64,000 nt of DNA, taken from SHVZ01 sp041906305. GTDB taxonomy: Bacteria; Pseudomonadota; Alphaproteobacteria; SHVZ01. Below are positions 49,206 through 58,881 of this stretch, one piece after another. The stretch is taken from positions 434,001 through 498,000 of the forward strand of contig JAYRJL010000002.1 of the NCBI GenBank assembly GCA_041906305.1, in the 5' to 3' direction. Each line of letters begins with the position of its first letter. Position 1 is the stretch's first letter. The notes under the pieces were generated by a model. The model saw only the letters and a program-made list of their open reading frames with translations. It was not told the origin of the DNA and did no database searches. The position numbers and the translations under genes are program-made.

Positions 49206-50801
49206 ATGGCGAGCATCGAAGCTGCGCTCGACAAGCTTTTTGCCGGCTATGGCGGCAATCGCCCAGGCTGCACGGTGGCGATCGTGCACGACGGAACGAC
49301 GCTTCTGCGCAAGGGCTACGGCATGGCGAGCGTCGACCTCGGCGTGGCGAACACTCCCGAGACCGTGATCCGCATCGGCTCGCAGACCAAGCAGCTCGCG
49401 GTTTTCCTCGCCTTCCTGCTGATCAAGGAGGGAAGGCTGAACTACGACGACGAGGTGCGGAAATACCATACGGACCTGCCTGACTACGGCGTTCCGGTAA
49501 AGATCTCGCACGTCATGACCAACGTCAGCGGGCTTCGAGAATTCCTCGACATGATCTCGCTGTCAGGAGCCGACGCGCGTTCGCCGATCTCGGCGGCCGA
49601 GGTCTCGAAGCTCATGCGCGGGCAGACGGATCTGAACTTCCAGCCCGGCGAGCGGCTGATGTACTGCAACACCGGCTTTCGCTTGCTGTCCGAGATCGTC
49701 GAGAAGGTCGGCGACGACTCGATGGAGAATCTGCTCAAGAAGCACATCTTCGAGCCGCTCGGCATGGCAAGCTCACGCCTGATGCGACTCGACGACGAGA
49801 TCGTGCCCGGCCTTGCCACTCATCACCTTCAGCAGCCCGACGGCACCTACAAGAAGGGCCGCTGGGGCGTCCCGGTCGCGGGCGAAGGCAGCGCGGTCTC
49901 GACCGTCGACGACATGCTGATCTGGGCCGCGAACATGGTCTCGGACAAGCCGAAGGTCGGCACCTCGGAGATCTTCAGGAGGATGCAGACGCCGCCGAAG
50001 TTCAACAGCGGCCGTACCAGCATCTACGCGCACGGCCTCCAGTCGGCGCCCTGGCGCGGCGCGCACGGCATCGGCCATGGCGGCGGCGTGCCCGGCGGAC
50101 GCTCCGGCACCTACCAGTTCCCGGAACACAATCTCACCGTCGCGATCCTCGGCAACGTCGACAACATTGCGCCCTACACGCTGTCTCGGAAGATCGCCGA
50201 CATCGTGCTCGGCGACCGCCTCTCGCCGTTGCCGCCATCTCCTTCAGCCACGGATCTCGAGAAGCTTACCGGCCTCTACTGGGACGACGCCCGCGCGGAG
50301 CCTATGGAGCTGGTGGTCGAGAACGGCGAGCTGATTTCGCGCCTCGGACACAAGACGCCGATGTGGCAGCTCTCGCCCGGCACCTTCACGCCGATGAGCG
50401 GTGTGCATGAGCAGAAATACAAGCCGACCGCGAACGGCTTCGAGTCGTCGGACTCGGGCCGGGCCGCCTCCTGGCGCCGCATCGACGGCTACAACGCGCC
50501 GAAGGGGGAGCAGGAACAAGCGCTCGGCGCCTATCGCAACGAAGGGCTCGAAGCGACCTACACGATCTCGAACGGCGGCGACCGCCTGCTGCTCGACATG
50601 CAGGGCGCGCTCGGGCGCAAGCGCATGGGCCTGACGCCGATCCTCAAGGATGTCTACGTCGCCTCCGCCCTCGGCCCCCGCCAATGGGGCGGCGACTTCC
50701 AGCCGGTGCTGCACCTGGTTCGCGACGGCGGGAAGGTCACCGGGCTCAACGTCTCGACCGACCGCAACAAGAAGATCCGCTTCGCCCGCACCTCTTCCTA
50801 A
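49206..50801 (+). CDS. D-aminopeptidase-like serine hydrolase (S12, penicillin-recognising fold)
   Basis: A 531-residue three-domain protein of the length of Ochrobactrum D-aminopeptidase (about 520). Catalytic domain motifs: SQTK with Ser59/Lys62, YCN with Tyr153/Asn155, and HGGG with His291 replacing the usual KTG, all at positions matching that enzyme. Two C-terminal eight-strand barrel domains follow from ~335. The family removes N-terminal D-amino acids from peptides and amides. No signal peptide, so cytoplasmic. It opens an operon with a complete peptide ABC importer, 12 nt before the binding protein; hence a role in using D-amino-acid peptides is likely. Confidence 0.8.
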   Translation: MASIEAALDKLFAGYGGNRPGCTVAIVHDGTTLLRKGYGMASVDLGVANTPETVIRIGSQTKQLAVFLAFLLIKEGRLNYDDEVRKYHTDLPDYGVPVKISHVMTNVSGLREFLDMISLSGADARSPISAAEVSKLMRGQTDLNFQPGERLMYCNTGFRLLSEIVEKVGDDSMENLLKKHIFEPLGMASSRLMRLDDEIVPGLATHHLQQPDGTYKKGRWGVPVAGEGSAVSTVDDMLIWAANMVSDKPKVGTSEIFRRMQTPPKFNSGRTSIYAHGLQSAPWRGAHGIGHGGGVPGGRSGTYQFPEHNLTVAILGNVDNIAPYTLSRKIADIVLGDRLSPLPPSPSATDLEKLTGLYWDDARAEPMELVVENGELISRLGHKTPMWQLSPGTFTPMSGVHEQKYKPTANGFESSDSGRAASWRRIDGYNAPKGEQEQALGAYRNEGLEATYTISNGGDRLLLDMQGALGRKRMGLTPILKDVYVASALGPRQWGGDFQPVLHLVRDGGKVTGLNVSTDRNKKIRFARTSS

Positions 50802-50813
50802 GGGAGCACGCCC

Positions 50814-52451
50814 ATGAGCGAGTTCGACCGCCTGACCGATCCGGCCACAATGACGGGGATGAGCTTCGAGGAACAGACCTACGAAGTCTCCCGCCGCCTC
50901 GCCGCGGTCGACCGCCGCCGCTTCCTCGGCGGCTCGATGGCATTGCTGGCGGCCTCCGCCGGCGTCTCCTTCCCCGCCTATGCGCAGCGCAAGGGCGGCA
51001 ATCTTCGCATCGGCCGGTCGAGCGATCCCGATACGCTCGATCCGCAGAAGACCACCAGCTTCACCTCGCACGAGACCTTCACCCAGATCTTCGATCCGCT
51101 GGTGATGCGCGACGAGAAGGGCAACGTGCTGCCGCATCTGGCGCTCAGCTGGGAGTTCCAGAACGACAACAAGCGCGTGGTCTTCAAGCTGCGTCCGGGC
51201 GTCGTCTTCCATGACGGCACCCCGGTCAACGCCGAGGCGGTCGCCTTCACCGTCAAGCGCCACCTCGACCCGGCGACCGCGTCGCCGACCAAGTTCATCA
51301 ATGGCCCGCTGACCGGCGCCGAGGTGATCGACGACCTGACCGTCGCCTACAACTACAGTTCGCCTTTCGTCACCCTGTGGGTCGGCCTGGCCGGCGCCTA
51401 TCAGGCGATCATCTCGCCGACCGCGGTGCAGAAGGGCGGCGACTTCGGGCGCAATCCGGTTGGCTCGGGCCCGTTCAAGTTCGACCGATGGCAGCCGGAC
51501 TCCGGCATCAAGCTCGCCCGTAACGACAAGCATATGTTCATCAACAAGCGCTTCAAGAATGACAAGCCGGCGCATCTGGACAGCATCGAGTACGTGGTGA
51601 TCCCCGAGGATGCGCCGCGCCTCGCCGCGCTGCAGTCGAACGAGATCCAGGTGATCGCCGGCTTCAACGCGGTGCCGCTCGACAAGCTTGCCCAGGTCAA
51701 GCGCATGCGGAACGTGAAGGTGATGACGCGGACCGCGCTGTCCTGCTTTGGCCTCTGCTTCAACATCAAGCTGGCGCCGACCAGCGACCCCAAGGTCCGC
51801 CAGGCGCTCAGCATGGCGATCGACAAGAACAAGGTCCTGCAGCTTGCGCTCGGCGGCAACGGCGAGCTCGCCTACAGCCCGCTGGGTCCGGCCTTCCCGC
51901 AGGTCCTGCCCAATGCCAAGGACATCGCGCCTAAGTACGATCCGGCAAAGGCGAAGGCCCTCCTCGCCGAGGCGGGCGCCACAAACCTGAAGCTCCGCCT
52001 TTCGACCAACGACGACGGCGCCAACCGACGTGCGGCCGAAGTCATACAGGCCGAGCTCAAGGCGGTGGGCGTCGATGTCGCGATCGAGGCCGTGCCGGCT
52101 GCGGAAGCCGCGGTTATCGGACGCAAGGGCGAGCACCCGCTCTACCTTCTCAACTACCGCTACACGGATGGCGACGTGCTGCACATCCTGCTGCACAAGA
52201 CAGGCTCGCTGAACCGCGGCTTCTACACCGATCCGCGCACCGACGAGCTCCTCGACAAGCAGCGGCTCGAATTCGATCCGAAGAAGCGCGACGAGATGCT
52301 GAACGAGGTCCAGAAGATCGCGATCGAGCAGTGCTGGTGGCTGCCGCTCTACGCCGACATCACCGCCGTCGCCATCCGCGATACGGTCGAGGACTTCGAG
52401 AACGCCTGGGACGCCCGCATCTACTACAAGGACGTCTGGCTCAAAGCCTGA
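50814..52451 (+). CDS. ABC substrate-binding protein (SBP_bac_5), Tat-exported
   Basis: A 545-residue periplasmic binding protein. A long n-region precedes the twin-arginine motif DRRRFLGG (residues 33-40), then the hydrophobic stretch ALLAASAGVSFPAYA. Family features: DPDTLDPQKTTS, VVFKLRPGVVFHDGTPVN, GSGPFKFDRWQPDSG and SDPKVRQALSMAID. It lies 12 nt after the D-aminopeptidase and 20 nt before DppB. Probably binds peptides or amino-acid amides. Confidence 0.88.
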   Translation: MSEFDRLTDPATMTGMSFEEQTYEVSRRLAAVDRRRFLGGSMALLAASAGVSFPAYAQRKGGNLRIGRSSDPDTLDPQKTTSFTSHETFTQIFDPLVMRDEKGNVLPHLALSWEFQNDNKRVVFKLRPGVVFHDGTPVNAEAVAFTVKRHLDPATASPTKFINGPLTGAEVIDDLTVAYNYSSPFVTLWVGLAGAYQAIISPTAVQKGGDFGRNPVGSGPFKFDRWQPDSGIKLARNDKHMFINKRFKNDKPAHLDSIEYVVIPEDAPRLAALQSNEIQVIAGFNAVPLDKLAQVKRMRNVKVMTRTALSCFGLCFNIKLAPTSDPKVRQALSMAIDKNKVLQLALGGNGELAYSPLGPAFPQVLPNAKDIAPKYDPAKAKALLAEAGATNLKLRLSTNDDGANRRAAEVIQAELKAVGVDVAIEAVPAAEAAVIGRKGEHPLYLLNYRYTDGDVLHILLHKTGSLNRGFYTDPRTDELLDKQRLEFDPKKRDEMLNEVQKIAIEQCWWLPLYADITAVAIRDTVEDFENAWDARIYYKDVWLKA

Positions 52452-52471
52452 TCGGAACGCGCTCGACCGTC

Positions 52472-53467
52472 ATGCTGGGATATTTCGTCCGCCGCGTGCT
52501 ATCGGCGCTGGTGGTCATCGTCTGCGTCGTCTTCGTCGTGTCGACGATCTCCAAGCTAGTACCTGGAGACATCGTCGACATGATGGAAGCGGGCAACCCG
52601 GGCATGACCGAGCAAGACAAGGCGGCGCTCCGCGAGCAGCTCGGCGTCAACAAGCCGGTACTGCAGAACTTCTGGGACTACGCGACCGGCATCGTGCTGC
52701 GCGGCGATTTCGGCAATTCGACCCGTCTCCGGTCGAGCGCCGCTGTATTGATCGCCGAGCGGATCCCGGCCACGCTCGAGCTGGCGCTGACCGCCCTGCT
52801 ATTCGCCCTCCTGGTCGCGCTGCCGCTCGGCATCGTCTGCGCCCTCAAGAAGGGGACGGCAATCGACTATTTCGGCTCGATCATCTCGGTATTCGGCGTC
52901 GCGGTCCCCAACTTCCTGATCGGCATCATCTTGATCCTGGTTTTCTCGGTGGAGCTCCAGTGGCTGCCGTCCACCGGCTACAAGGGATCGGTCGTGATCG
53001 GAGCCTGGGAAGCCCTGCGGGCCTGGGACTGGAACCTGCTGTGGGACAGGCTCCGATACATCCTGATGCCGGCGATCTCCCTCGCCTTCTTCGTGATCGC
53101 GCTCAACACGCGGCTGATCCGATCGACCATGCTCGACGTGATCCGGCAGGATTATCTGCAGTTCGCCCGCGCCAAGGGCGTGCCCGAACGCACGGTTTTC
53201 CTCAAGCATGCATTCCGAAATGCACTGATCCCGACCGTCACCATCGTCGGGCTTCAGCTCGGCACCTTGCTCGGCGGGACCTACATCATCGAGAACGTCT
53301 TCGCGTGGCCGGGCATCGGCCGGCTCACGGTCCAGAGCATCTTCTGGCGCGACTATCCGCTGATCCAGGCGAGCGTGCTGGTTGCCGCCTGCGTCTTCGT
53401 GTTCCTCAACCTTCTGGTCGATCTGCTCTACCGGCTGATAGATCCCCGCATCCGCTATGTCCGCTGA
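52472..53467 (+). CDS. ABC transporter permease, DppB/OppB type
   Basis: A 331-residue permease. Six helices, the VPGDIVDMMEAGNPGMTEQD periplasmic segment, QLGVNKPVLQNFWDYATG, and the core loop ARAKGVPERTVFLKHAFRNA, ending LIDPRIRYVR. Start ATG 52472 is 20 nt after the binding-protein stop; the frame is open further upstream but there overlaps the binding protein. It overlaps DppC by 11 nt. Confidence 0.88.
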   Translation: MLGYFVRRVLSALVVIVCVVFVVSTISKLVPGDIVDMMEAGNPGMTEQDKAALREQLGVNKPVLQNFWDYATGIVLRGDFGNSTRLRSSAAVLIAERIPATLELALTALLFALLVALPLGIVCALKKGTAIDYFGSIISVFGVAVPNFLIGIILILVFSVELQWLPSTGYKGSVVIGAWEALRAWDWNLLWDRLRYILMPAISLAFFVIALNTRLIRSTMLDVIRQDYLQFARAKGVPERTVFLKHAFRNALIPTVTIVGLQLGTLLGGTYIIENVFAWPGIGRLTVQSIFWRDYPLIQASVLVAACVFVFLNLLVDLLYRLIDPRIRYVR

Positions 53468-54368
53468 ACCGGCCGCCGTCGATACAGCGGAAACGCTGGA
53501 CCCGCCGGTCTCGGCCGGGCGGAGGTTCCTCTCCGAGCTGCTCCGGAGCGCCAAGGGGCTGACCGGCTTCGCCGTGGTGCTCGCCATCGTCCTGGTCGCC
53601 GCCTTCGCGCCGATGCTGGCGTCGCACGACCCGGCCCAGCAGGTCCTCGAAGCCCGGTTCCTGCCGCCGGCATTCGAGGAAGACGGCAAGGCCGACTACC
53701 TGCTCGGCGGCGACAATCTCGGTCGCGACATCTTCGCCCGCGCCCTCTACGGCTCGCGCACCTCGATCCTGGTGGCGCTGCTCGTGGTCTTCAATGCGAT
53801 GATCCTGGGCTCGATGCTGGGGGCGATCTCCGGTTACTTCGGTGGTTGGGTCGATGCGGTCATCATGCGCATCGCCGACTTCCAGCTCTCCTTCCCGTTC
53901 ATACTCGTCGCCATTTTGCTGCTCGCGATCCTCGGCCCCGGTTTCTGGACCATGGTCTTCGCGCTGTCGGTGGCACTCTGGGTCCGTTTCGCCCGCCTCG
54001 TCCGCGGCGAGACGCTGAAGATCCGCGAGCTCGAATACATTCAGGCGGCGAAGTCGATCGGAGTCCGCCATCCCGCGATCATCTTCGGGCACGTGATCCC
54101 GAACGTGGTTCCGACGATCATCGTGCTGGCCACGTTTGATCTCGCCGAGGTCATCATCCTGGAAGCCGCGATCAGCTTCCTGGGGCTCGGCACCCAGCCG
54201 CCGACGCCGTCCTGGGGGGCCATGATCAGCGAAGGCCGCAACTACCTCTATGAGAACTACTGGATCGCGCTCGGACCGGGTCTGGCGATCATGGTCACCT
54301 CGATCGCGATCAACCTGTTCGGCGACTTCCTGCGCGACACCTACGATCCTCGGCAGGAACGCCTGTGA
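53457..54368 (+). CDS. ABC transporter permease, DppC/OppC type
   Basis: A 303-residue permease with a short cytoplasmic N-terminus, a helix at ~36-53, GGDNLGRDIFARALYGSR, the core loop KSIGVRHPAIIFGHVIPN and the SFLGLGTQPPTPSWG ending. Coupled on both sides: 11-nt overlap with DppB and a GTGA overlap with the next ATPase. Part of the only complete five-subunit ABC set in the window. Confidence 0.88.
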   Translation: MSAEPAAVDTAETLDPPVSAGRRFLSELLRSAKGLTGFAVVLAIVLVAAFAPMLASHDPAQQVLEARFLPPAFEEDGKADYLLGGDNLGRDIFARALYGSRTSILVALLVVFNAMILGSMLGAISGYFGGWVDAVIMRIADFQLSFPFILVAILLLAILGPGFWTMVFALSVALWVRFARLVRGETLKIRELEYIQAAKSIGVRHPAIIFGHVIPNVVPTIIVLATFDLAEVIILEAAISFLGLGTQPPTPSWGAMISEGRNYLYENYWIALGPGLAIMVTSIAINLFGDFLRDTYDPRQERL

Positions 54369-55336
54369 GCGAAGCCCTTCTCAGCATCGACAATCTCGTC
54401 ACCCGCTTCCCCACCAAGCGCGGTCGGCTGACAGCGGTCGACGGTGTCAGCCTGACGCTCGAGCGCCGTGAGACGCTCGGCCTGGTCGGCGAGAGCGGGT
54501 CGGGCAAATCGGTGCTCGGACTTTCGGTCATGCGGCTGGTGCAGCCGCCCGGCAAGATCGAGAGCGGCAGCATCCGCTTCGGCGGCCATTCCCTGCTCGA
54601 CCTCGACGCCGAGGAGATGCGGCGGCTTCGCGGCCGGCGGCTCGCCATGATCTTCCAGGATCCCACCGCGACCCTGAACCCGGTGCTGACCATCGGCGAG
54701 CAGATCGCCGAGGTTCTGCGCTGGCACACGCCGGACATGTCGCCCGCCGAGACGCGCGAGCGCGTTGCCGAGATGCTGGATCGCGTCGGCATTCCCAATG
54801 CCGGCCGACGCCTCGGCGACTATCCGCACGAGTTCTCCGGCGGCATGCAGCAGCGCGTCATCATCGCCGCCGCGCTGATCCTGAACCCGCATCTACTGAT
54901 CGCCGACGAGCCGACCACGGCCCTGGACGTCACGGTCCAGGCGCAGATCCTGGACCTTCTGCGCCGCCTCAAGGACGGCGAGCCCGAGACCGCGATCATC
55001 CTGGTCAGCCATGATCTCGGAGTCGTCGGAGAGATGTGCGAACGGATCGCGGTGATGTACGCCGGCAACCTGGTCGAGGTGGCACCGGCAGACGACATTC
55101 TCGACGATCCGAAGCACCCCTATACGGTCGGCCTCATCGCCTCGATTCCGCGCCTCGACCGGGAGGTCGGCCAGCTCAACCCGATCCCCGGCCGGCTCGC
55201 CGATCCGGTGTCGCCACCGCCTGGCTGCAAGTTCAACCCGCGCTGCGCACACGCGTTCGACCGATGCCGGATCGAACGGCCGGCGCTGAAGACGATCGCG
55301 CCGGGACGTCAGGTCGCTTGTCATCTCCATGACTGA
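54365..55336 (+). CDS. ABC transporter ATP-binding protein, DppD/OppD type
   Basis: A 323-residue ATPase. Walker A GESGSGKS at residues 42-49, Q-loop IFQDP, signature FSGGMQQR, Walker B LLIADEPTTALD and switch His in VSHDLG. The C-terminal oligopeptide extension has PGCKFNPRCAHAFDRC. GTG 54365 overlaps the DppC stop. Confidence 0.89.
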   Translation: MSEALLSIDNLVTRFPTKRGRLTAVDGVSLTLERRETLGLVGESGSGKSVLGLSVMRLVQPPGKIESGSIRFGGHSLLDLDAEEMRRLRGRRLAMIFQDPTATLNPVLTIGEQIAEVLRWHTPDMSPAETRERVAEMLDRVGIPNAGRRLGDYPHEFSGGMQQRVIIAAALILNPHLLIADEPTTALDVTVQAQILDLLRRLKDGEPETAIILVSHDLGVVGEMCERIAVMYAGNLVEVAPADDILDDPKHPYTVGLIASIPRLDREVGQLNPIPGRLADPVSPPPGCKFNPRCAHAFDRCRIERPALKTIAPGRQVACHLHD

Positions 55337-56306
55337 AGCCCCCATCGCCGAGGTTTCCGATCTCACCGTCCACTTCGCCGGACGCGGCAGTATGCTCGGC
55401 CGCCTGTTCGGCAGAGGACCCGTGGTGCACGCAGTCAACGGCATCTCGTTCTCGATCGGCCGCCAGGAAGTGCTGGGACTGGTCGGCGAGAGCGGCAGCG
55501 GCAAGACCACCACCGGCCGCGTGCTCGCCCGTCTGGTTGCGCCGACCGCCGGCCGCATCCGTCTCGACGGCACGGACTGGCTGAGCCTCAGCGGGTCCGC
55601 GCTCCGAGAGCGCCGCCGCGACGTGCAGATGATCTTCCAGAACCCGTTCGCCTCTCTCGATCCGAAATGGACGGTCGAGCGGATCGTGGCGGAGCCGCTG
55701 AAGACGCATGAGCGTCTGACGCCCATCGAACTGCGCGGCAAGGTCGCGTCGTTGCTGGAAGGCGTCGGCCTGGACCCTCGGGCGATGACCCGCTATCCGC
55801 ATCAGTTCTCCGGCGGTCAACGTCAACGCATCGGGCTCGCCCGCGCGATGGCGCTCAACCCCCGCCTCCTGATCGCCGACGAGCCGGTCTCCGCCCTCGA
55901 CGTCTCGATCCAGGCGCAGATCCTGAACCTGCTGGCGGGCCTCAAGGCGAGCCATCACCTCAGCATGCTGTTCATCAGCCACGACCTCGCCGTGGTGCGC
56001 CACGTCTCCGACCGCGTCGCCGTCATGTACCTCGGGACACTGGTCGAGATCGCCGAAACCAAGGCGCTCTATCGCTCGCCGCGCCATCCCTATACGCAGG
56101 CGCTGCTCTCGGCGATTCCCGACCCGGCGCGGCGGAAGTCGCGGAAGCCGCTCAGCCTGAAAGGCGAGATCCCGAGCCCGCTCAATCCGCCGCGCGGCTG
56201 CGTCTTCCATCCGCGCTGCCCGATGGCGCAGGCGATCTGCACGCAGGAAACGCCGAAGCTCCGACCGCTTGCAGACGGCCAGCACGCGGCCTGCCATTTC
56301 GCCTGA
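55329..56306 (+). CDS. ABC transporter ATP-binding protein, DppF/OppF type
   Basis: A 325-residue ATPase. Walker A GESGSGKT at residues 53-60, IFQNPFASLDP, signature FSGGQRQR, Walker B LLIADEPVSALDVS and switch His in ISHDLA; the C-terminal part carries RGCVFHPRCPMAQAIC. It overlaps the upstream ATPase by 8 nt. The amidohydrolase pair begins 83 nt downstream, with a possible TTGACT -35 (56332-56337) in the gap. Confidence 0.89.
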   Translation: MTEAPIAEVSDLTVHFAGRGSMLGRLFGRGPVVHAVNGISFSIGRQEVLGLVGESGSGKTTTGRVLARLVAPTAGRIRLDGTDWLSLSGSALRERRRDVQMIFQNPFASLDPKWTVERIVAEPLKTHERLTPIELRGKVASLLEGVGLDPRAMTRYPHQFSGGQRQRIGLARAMALNPRLLIADEPVSALDVSIQAQILNLLAGLKASHHLSMLFISHDLAVVRHVSDRVAVMYLGTLVEIAETKALYRSPRHPYTQALLSAIPDPARRKSRKPLSLKGEIPSPLNPPRGCVFHPRCPMAQAICTQETPKLRPLADGQHAACHFA

Positions 56307-56389
56307 GATTATGTCTATCTCGTTGGCATTCTTGACTTAGCCGCGCCCGGCCCCGCATCCTTCACGCTAAGTTTCTAAGGCGGGGGAAC

Positions 56390-57628
56390 ATGGCTTCACC
56401 GGTGCTCTTCAGGAATATGGACCTGCTCGATCCGCGCTGGGATTCCCCGCGTGGCGGCTACGAGGTCCTGGTCGAGGGCGCGACCATCAAGGAAGTCTCG
56501 AACAAGCCGATCAAGGCCACGAAGGCCGACGTCGTCGACTGCGGCAAGCGCGTTCTGATGCCGGGCCTGATCGACTGCCACGTCCATGTGATGCTGAGCG
56601 AGGTCAACATCCGGGCGCTGGAGAACATTCCGCTGACCCTGATGACCGCGCGATCGGCGGAACTCATGCGCGGCATGATCGACCGCGGCTTCACCACCGT
56701 CCGAGACACCGGCGGCGCCGACTGGGGTCTCAAGACCGCGGTCGAGACCGGGCTCCTCCCCGGGCCTCGCCTCTTCATCTCCGGCCGCGCCATCGGTCCG
56801 ACCGGCGGCCATAGCGACTCCCGGCGGCGCACCGACATGGGAGCAAGCTGCGGCTGCTGCAACGCGCTCGTCCATGGCATGGCGATCGCCGATGGCGCCG
56901 ACGAGGTACGGAAGACCGTTCGCGAGCAGATGCGTCAGGGCGCCGACCAGATCAAGATCATGTGCTCGGGCGGCGTGGCGTCCCCCTACGATCCTCTCGA
57001 CAGCCTGCAATACTCGCCGGGCGAGATCGCGGCGGCGACCGACGAGGCCGCCAACTTCGGGCGCTACGTGCTGGCTCATGCCTATACGCCGGAAGCGATC
57101 ACGCGCGCTGTCACCAACGGCGTCCGCACGATCGAGCACGGCAACCTGATCGATGCCAAGTCGGCGAAGCTGCTCGCTTCCAAGGGCGGCTTCATGATCG
57201 CCAACCTTGTCACCTATTTCGAGATGAAGGAGCGGGCGGCATCGTTCGGCATGTCTGCCGAGATGCTGGCAAAGAACGAATTGGTCCTCGAAGGCGCACT
57301 TCGCTCGCTCGAGATCTGCAAGAAGGCCGGCGTCGAAGTCGGCTTCGGCTCGGATCTCCTGGGCCAGCTGCAGACCGAGCAGAGCAAGGAGTTCGTCCAT
57401 CGCGCCAAGGTGCTGAAACCGATCGAGATCATCCGTCAGGCGACCCTGGTCGGCGCCAAGATCTTGCGACACGAGGGCAAGCTCGGCGTGGTCGAGCCCG
57501 GCGCCTTCGCCGACTTCATCGTCGTCGACGGCAATCCCCTGAAGAAGCTTGAGCTGTTCCTCGATCAAGGCGCTCACCTGCCGGCGATCATGAAGGGCGG
57601 CAAATTCCACAAGAACGAGCTCAACTGA
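56390..57628 (+). CDS. M38-type metal-dependent amidohydrolase (Xaa-Pro/acyl-amino-acid dipeptidase-like), copy 1
   Basis: A 412-residue amidohydrolase-superfamily barrel. Metal ligands: HVH (His64, His66), Lys189 in QIKIMCSGG, His230 in LAHAYTPEA, His250 in IEHGN and the Asp of GFGSDLLG. This Lys-bridged set matches the imidazolonepropionase-like/prolidase group that splits dipeptides or N-acyl amino acids. A Cys-rich segment GASCGCCNAL (151-160) is unusual. No signal peptide. It follows the peptide importer and overlaps copy 2 by one base (TGATG). Confidence 0.84.
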   Translation: MASPVLFRNMDLLDPRWDSPRGGYEVLVEGATIKEVSNKPIKATKADVVDCGKRVLMPGLIDCHVHVMLSEVNIRALENIPLTLMTARSAELMRGMIDRGFTTVRDTGGADWGLKTAVETGLLPGPRLFISGRAIGPTGGHSDSRRRTDMGASCGCCNALVHGMAIADGADEVRKTVREQMRQGADQIKIMCSGGVASPYDPLDSLQYSPGEIAAATDEAANFGRYVLAHAYTPEAITRAVTNGVRTIEHGNLIDAKSAKLLASKGGFMIANLVTYFEMKERAASFGMSAEMLAKNELVLEGALRSLEICKKAGVEVGFGSDLLGQLQTEQSKEFVHRAKVLKPIEIIRQATLVGAKILRHEGKLGVVEPGAFADFIVVDGNPLKKLELFLDQGAHLPAIMKGGKFHKNELN

Positions 57629-58881
57629 TGGCCCGCGCCCAAGCCCCTTCTGCGATCCTCTTCCGCAACCTCAATCTCCTCGACCCCCGCTGGAAGGAAG
57701 CCCGCGGCGGATACGAGGTGCTGGTCGAGGGCGACAAGATCAAGGAAGTCTCCGACAAGCCGATCAAGGCTCAGAAGGCCCAGGTCGTCGATTGCGGCAA
57801 GCGCACGCTGATGCCGGGTCTGATCGACTGCCATGTGCACACGATGCACAGCGAGGTCTACATCAGCCGGCTCGAGACCATGCCGCTGACCTTGATGGCG
57901 GCCCGCGCAACCGAACGCCTCAAGGCCTTCCTCGACCGCGGCTTCACCACCGTCCGCGACGCGGGTGGCGCCGACTGGGGCATCAAGACCGCAGTCGAGA
58001 CCGGCCTGATCAAAGGGCCGCGCATGTTCATCGCCGGTCGTTCGATCGGCCCGACCGGCGGCCACAACGATCGCAACCGGCGCACCGACTCGGGCGCTCT
58101 CTGCAACTGCACCAATGCAATGGTCTTTCTCCGCCACCTCGCCGACGGACCGGACGAAGTGCGCAAGGCCGCCCGCGAGCAGATGCGCCAGGGCGCCGAC
58201 CACATCAAGCTGATGTGCTCCGGCGGCGTCGCCTCGCCCTATGATCCGATCGACTCACTCCAATTCACGGTCGAGGAGATCACGGCCGCGGTCGAGGAGG
58301 CGCATGCCTTCGGCCGTTACACCCTGGCGCATGCCTATACGCCAGAGGCGATCACCCGTGCCGTCAGCTGCGGCGTGCGTACGATCGAGCACGGTAACCT
58401 TATCGACACGGCATCCGCCAAGCTGATGGCAAAGAGGGGCGCCTACATGGTCGCCAATCTCGTGACCTACTTCGCGATGCGTGAGCGCGCCGCCGAGTTC
58501 GGTATGACCCGCGACATGCTGGACAAGAACGAGCTGGTGATCGACGGCGGCCTCAAGTCGCTCGACATCTGCAAGAAGGCGGGCGTGAAAGTAGGCTTCG
58601 GCACCGATCTGCTCGGCCAGCTCCACATGGAGCAGAGCAAGGAGTTCATCTTCCGCCGCGAGGTGCACTCGCCGATCGAGGTCATCCGCCAGGCGACCCT
58701 GGTGGGCGCCGAAATCGTCCGCATGGAGGGCAAGCTGGGTGTCGTCGAACCTGGTGCCTTCGCCGATCTGATCGTCGTCGATGGCGATCCGGTGAAGAAG
58801 CTCGAGCTCTTCCTTGACCAGGGCGCGCACCTGTCGGCGATCGTCAAGGGCGGTGCATTTCATAAAAATCGCCTGAATTAA
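57628..58881 (+). CDS. M38-type metal-dependent amidohydrolase, copy 2 (tandem paralogue)
   Basis: A 417-residue paralogue of copy 1, colinear except for five extra N-terminal residues. Same metal set, shifted by five: HVH at His69/His71, the Lys in HIKLMCSGG, the His of LAHAYTPEA and IEHGN, and Asp in GFGTDLLG. The Cys cluster of copy 1 is partly kept (GALCNCTNAM). The tandem arrangement and strong similarity point to gene duplication, presumably widening the range of imported peptides cleaved. A 318-bp gap follows. Confidence 0.84.
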   Translation: MARAQAPSAILFRNLNLLDPRWKEARGGYEVLVEGDKIKEVSDKPIKAQKAQVVDCGKRTLMPGLIDCHVHTMHSEVYISRLETMPLTLMAARATERLKAFLDRGFTTVRDAGGADWGIKTAVETGLIKGPRMFIAGRSIGPTGGHNDRNRRTDSGALCNCTNAMVFLRHLADGPDEVRKAAREQMRQGADHIKLMCSGGVASPYDPIDSLQFTVEEITAAVEEAHAFGRYTLAHAYTPEAITRAVSCGVRTIEHGNLIDTASAKLMAKRGAYMVANLVTYFAMRERAAEFGMTRDMLDKNELVIDGGLKSLDICKKAGVKVGFGTDLLGQLHMEQSKEFIFRREVHSPIEVIRQATLVGAEIVRMEGKLGVVEPGAFADLIVVDGDPVKKLELFLDQGAHLSAIVKGGAFHKNRLN

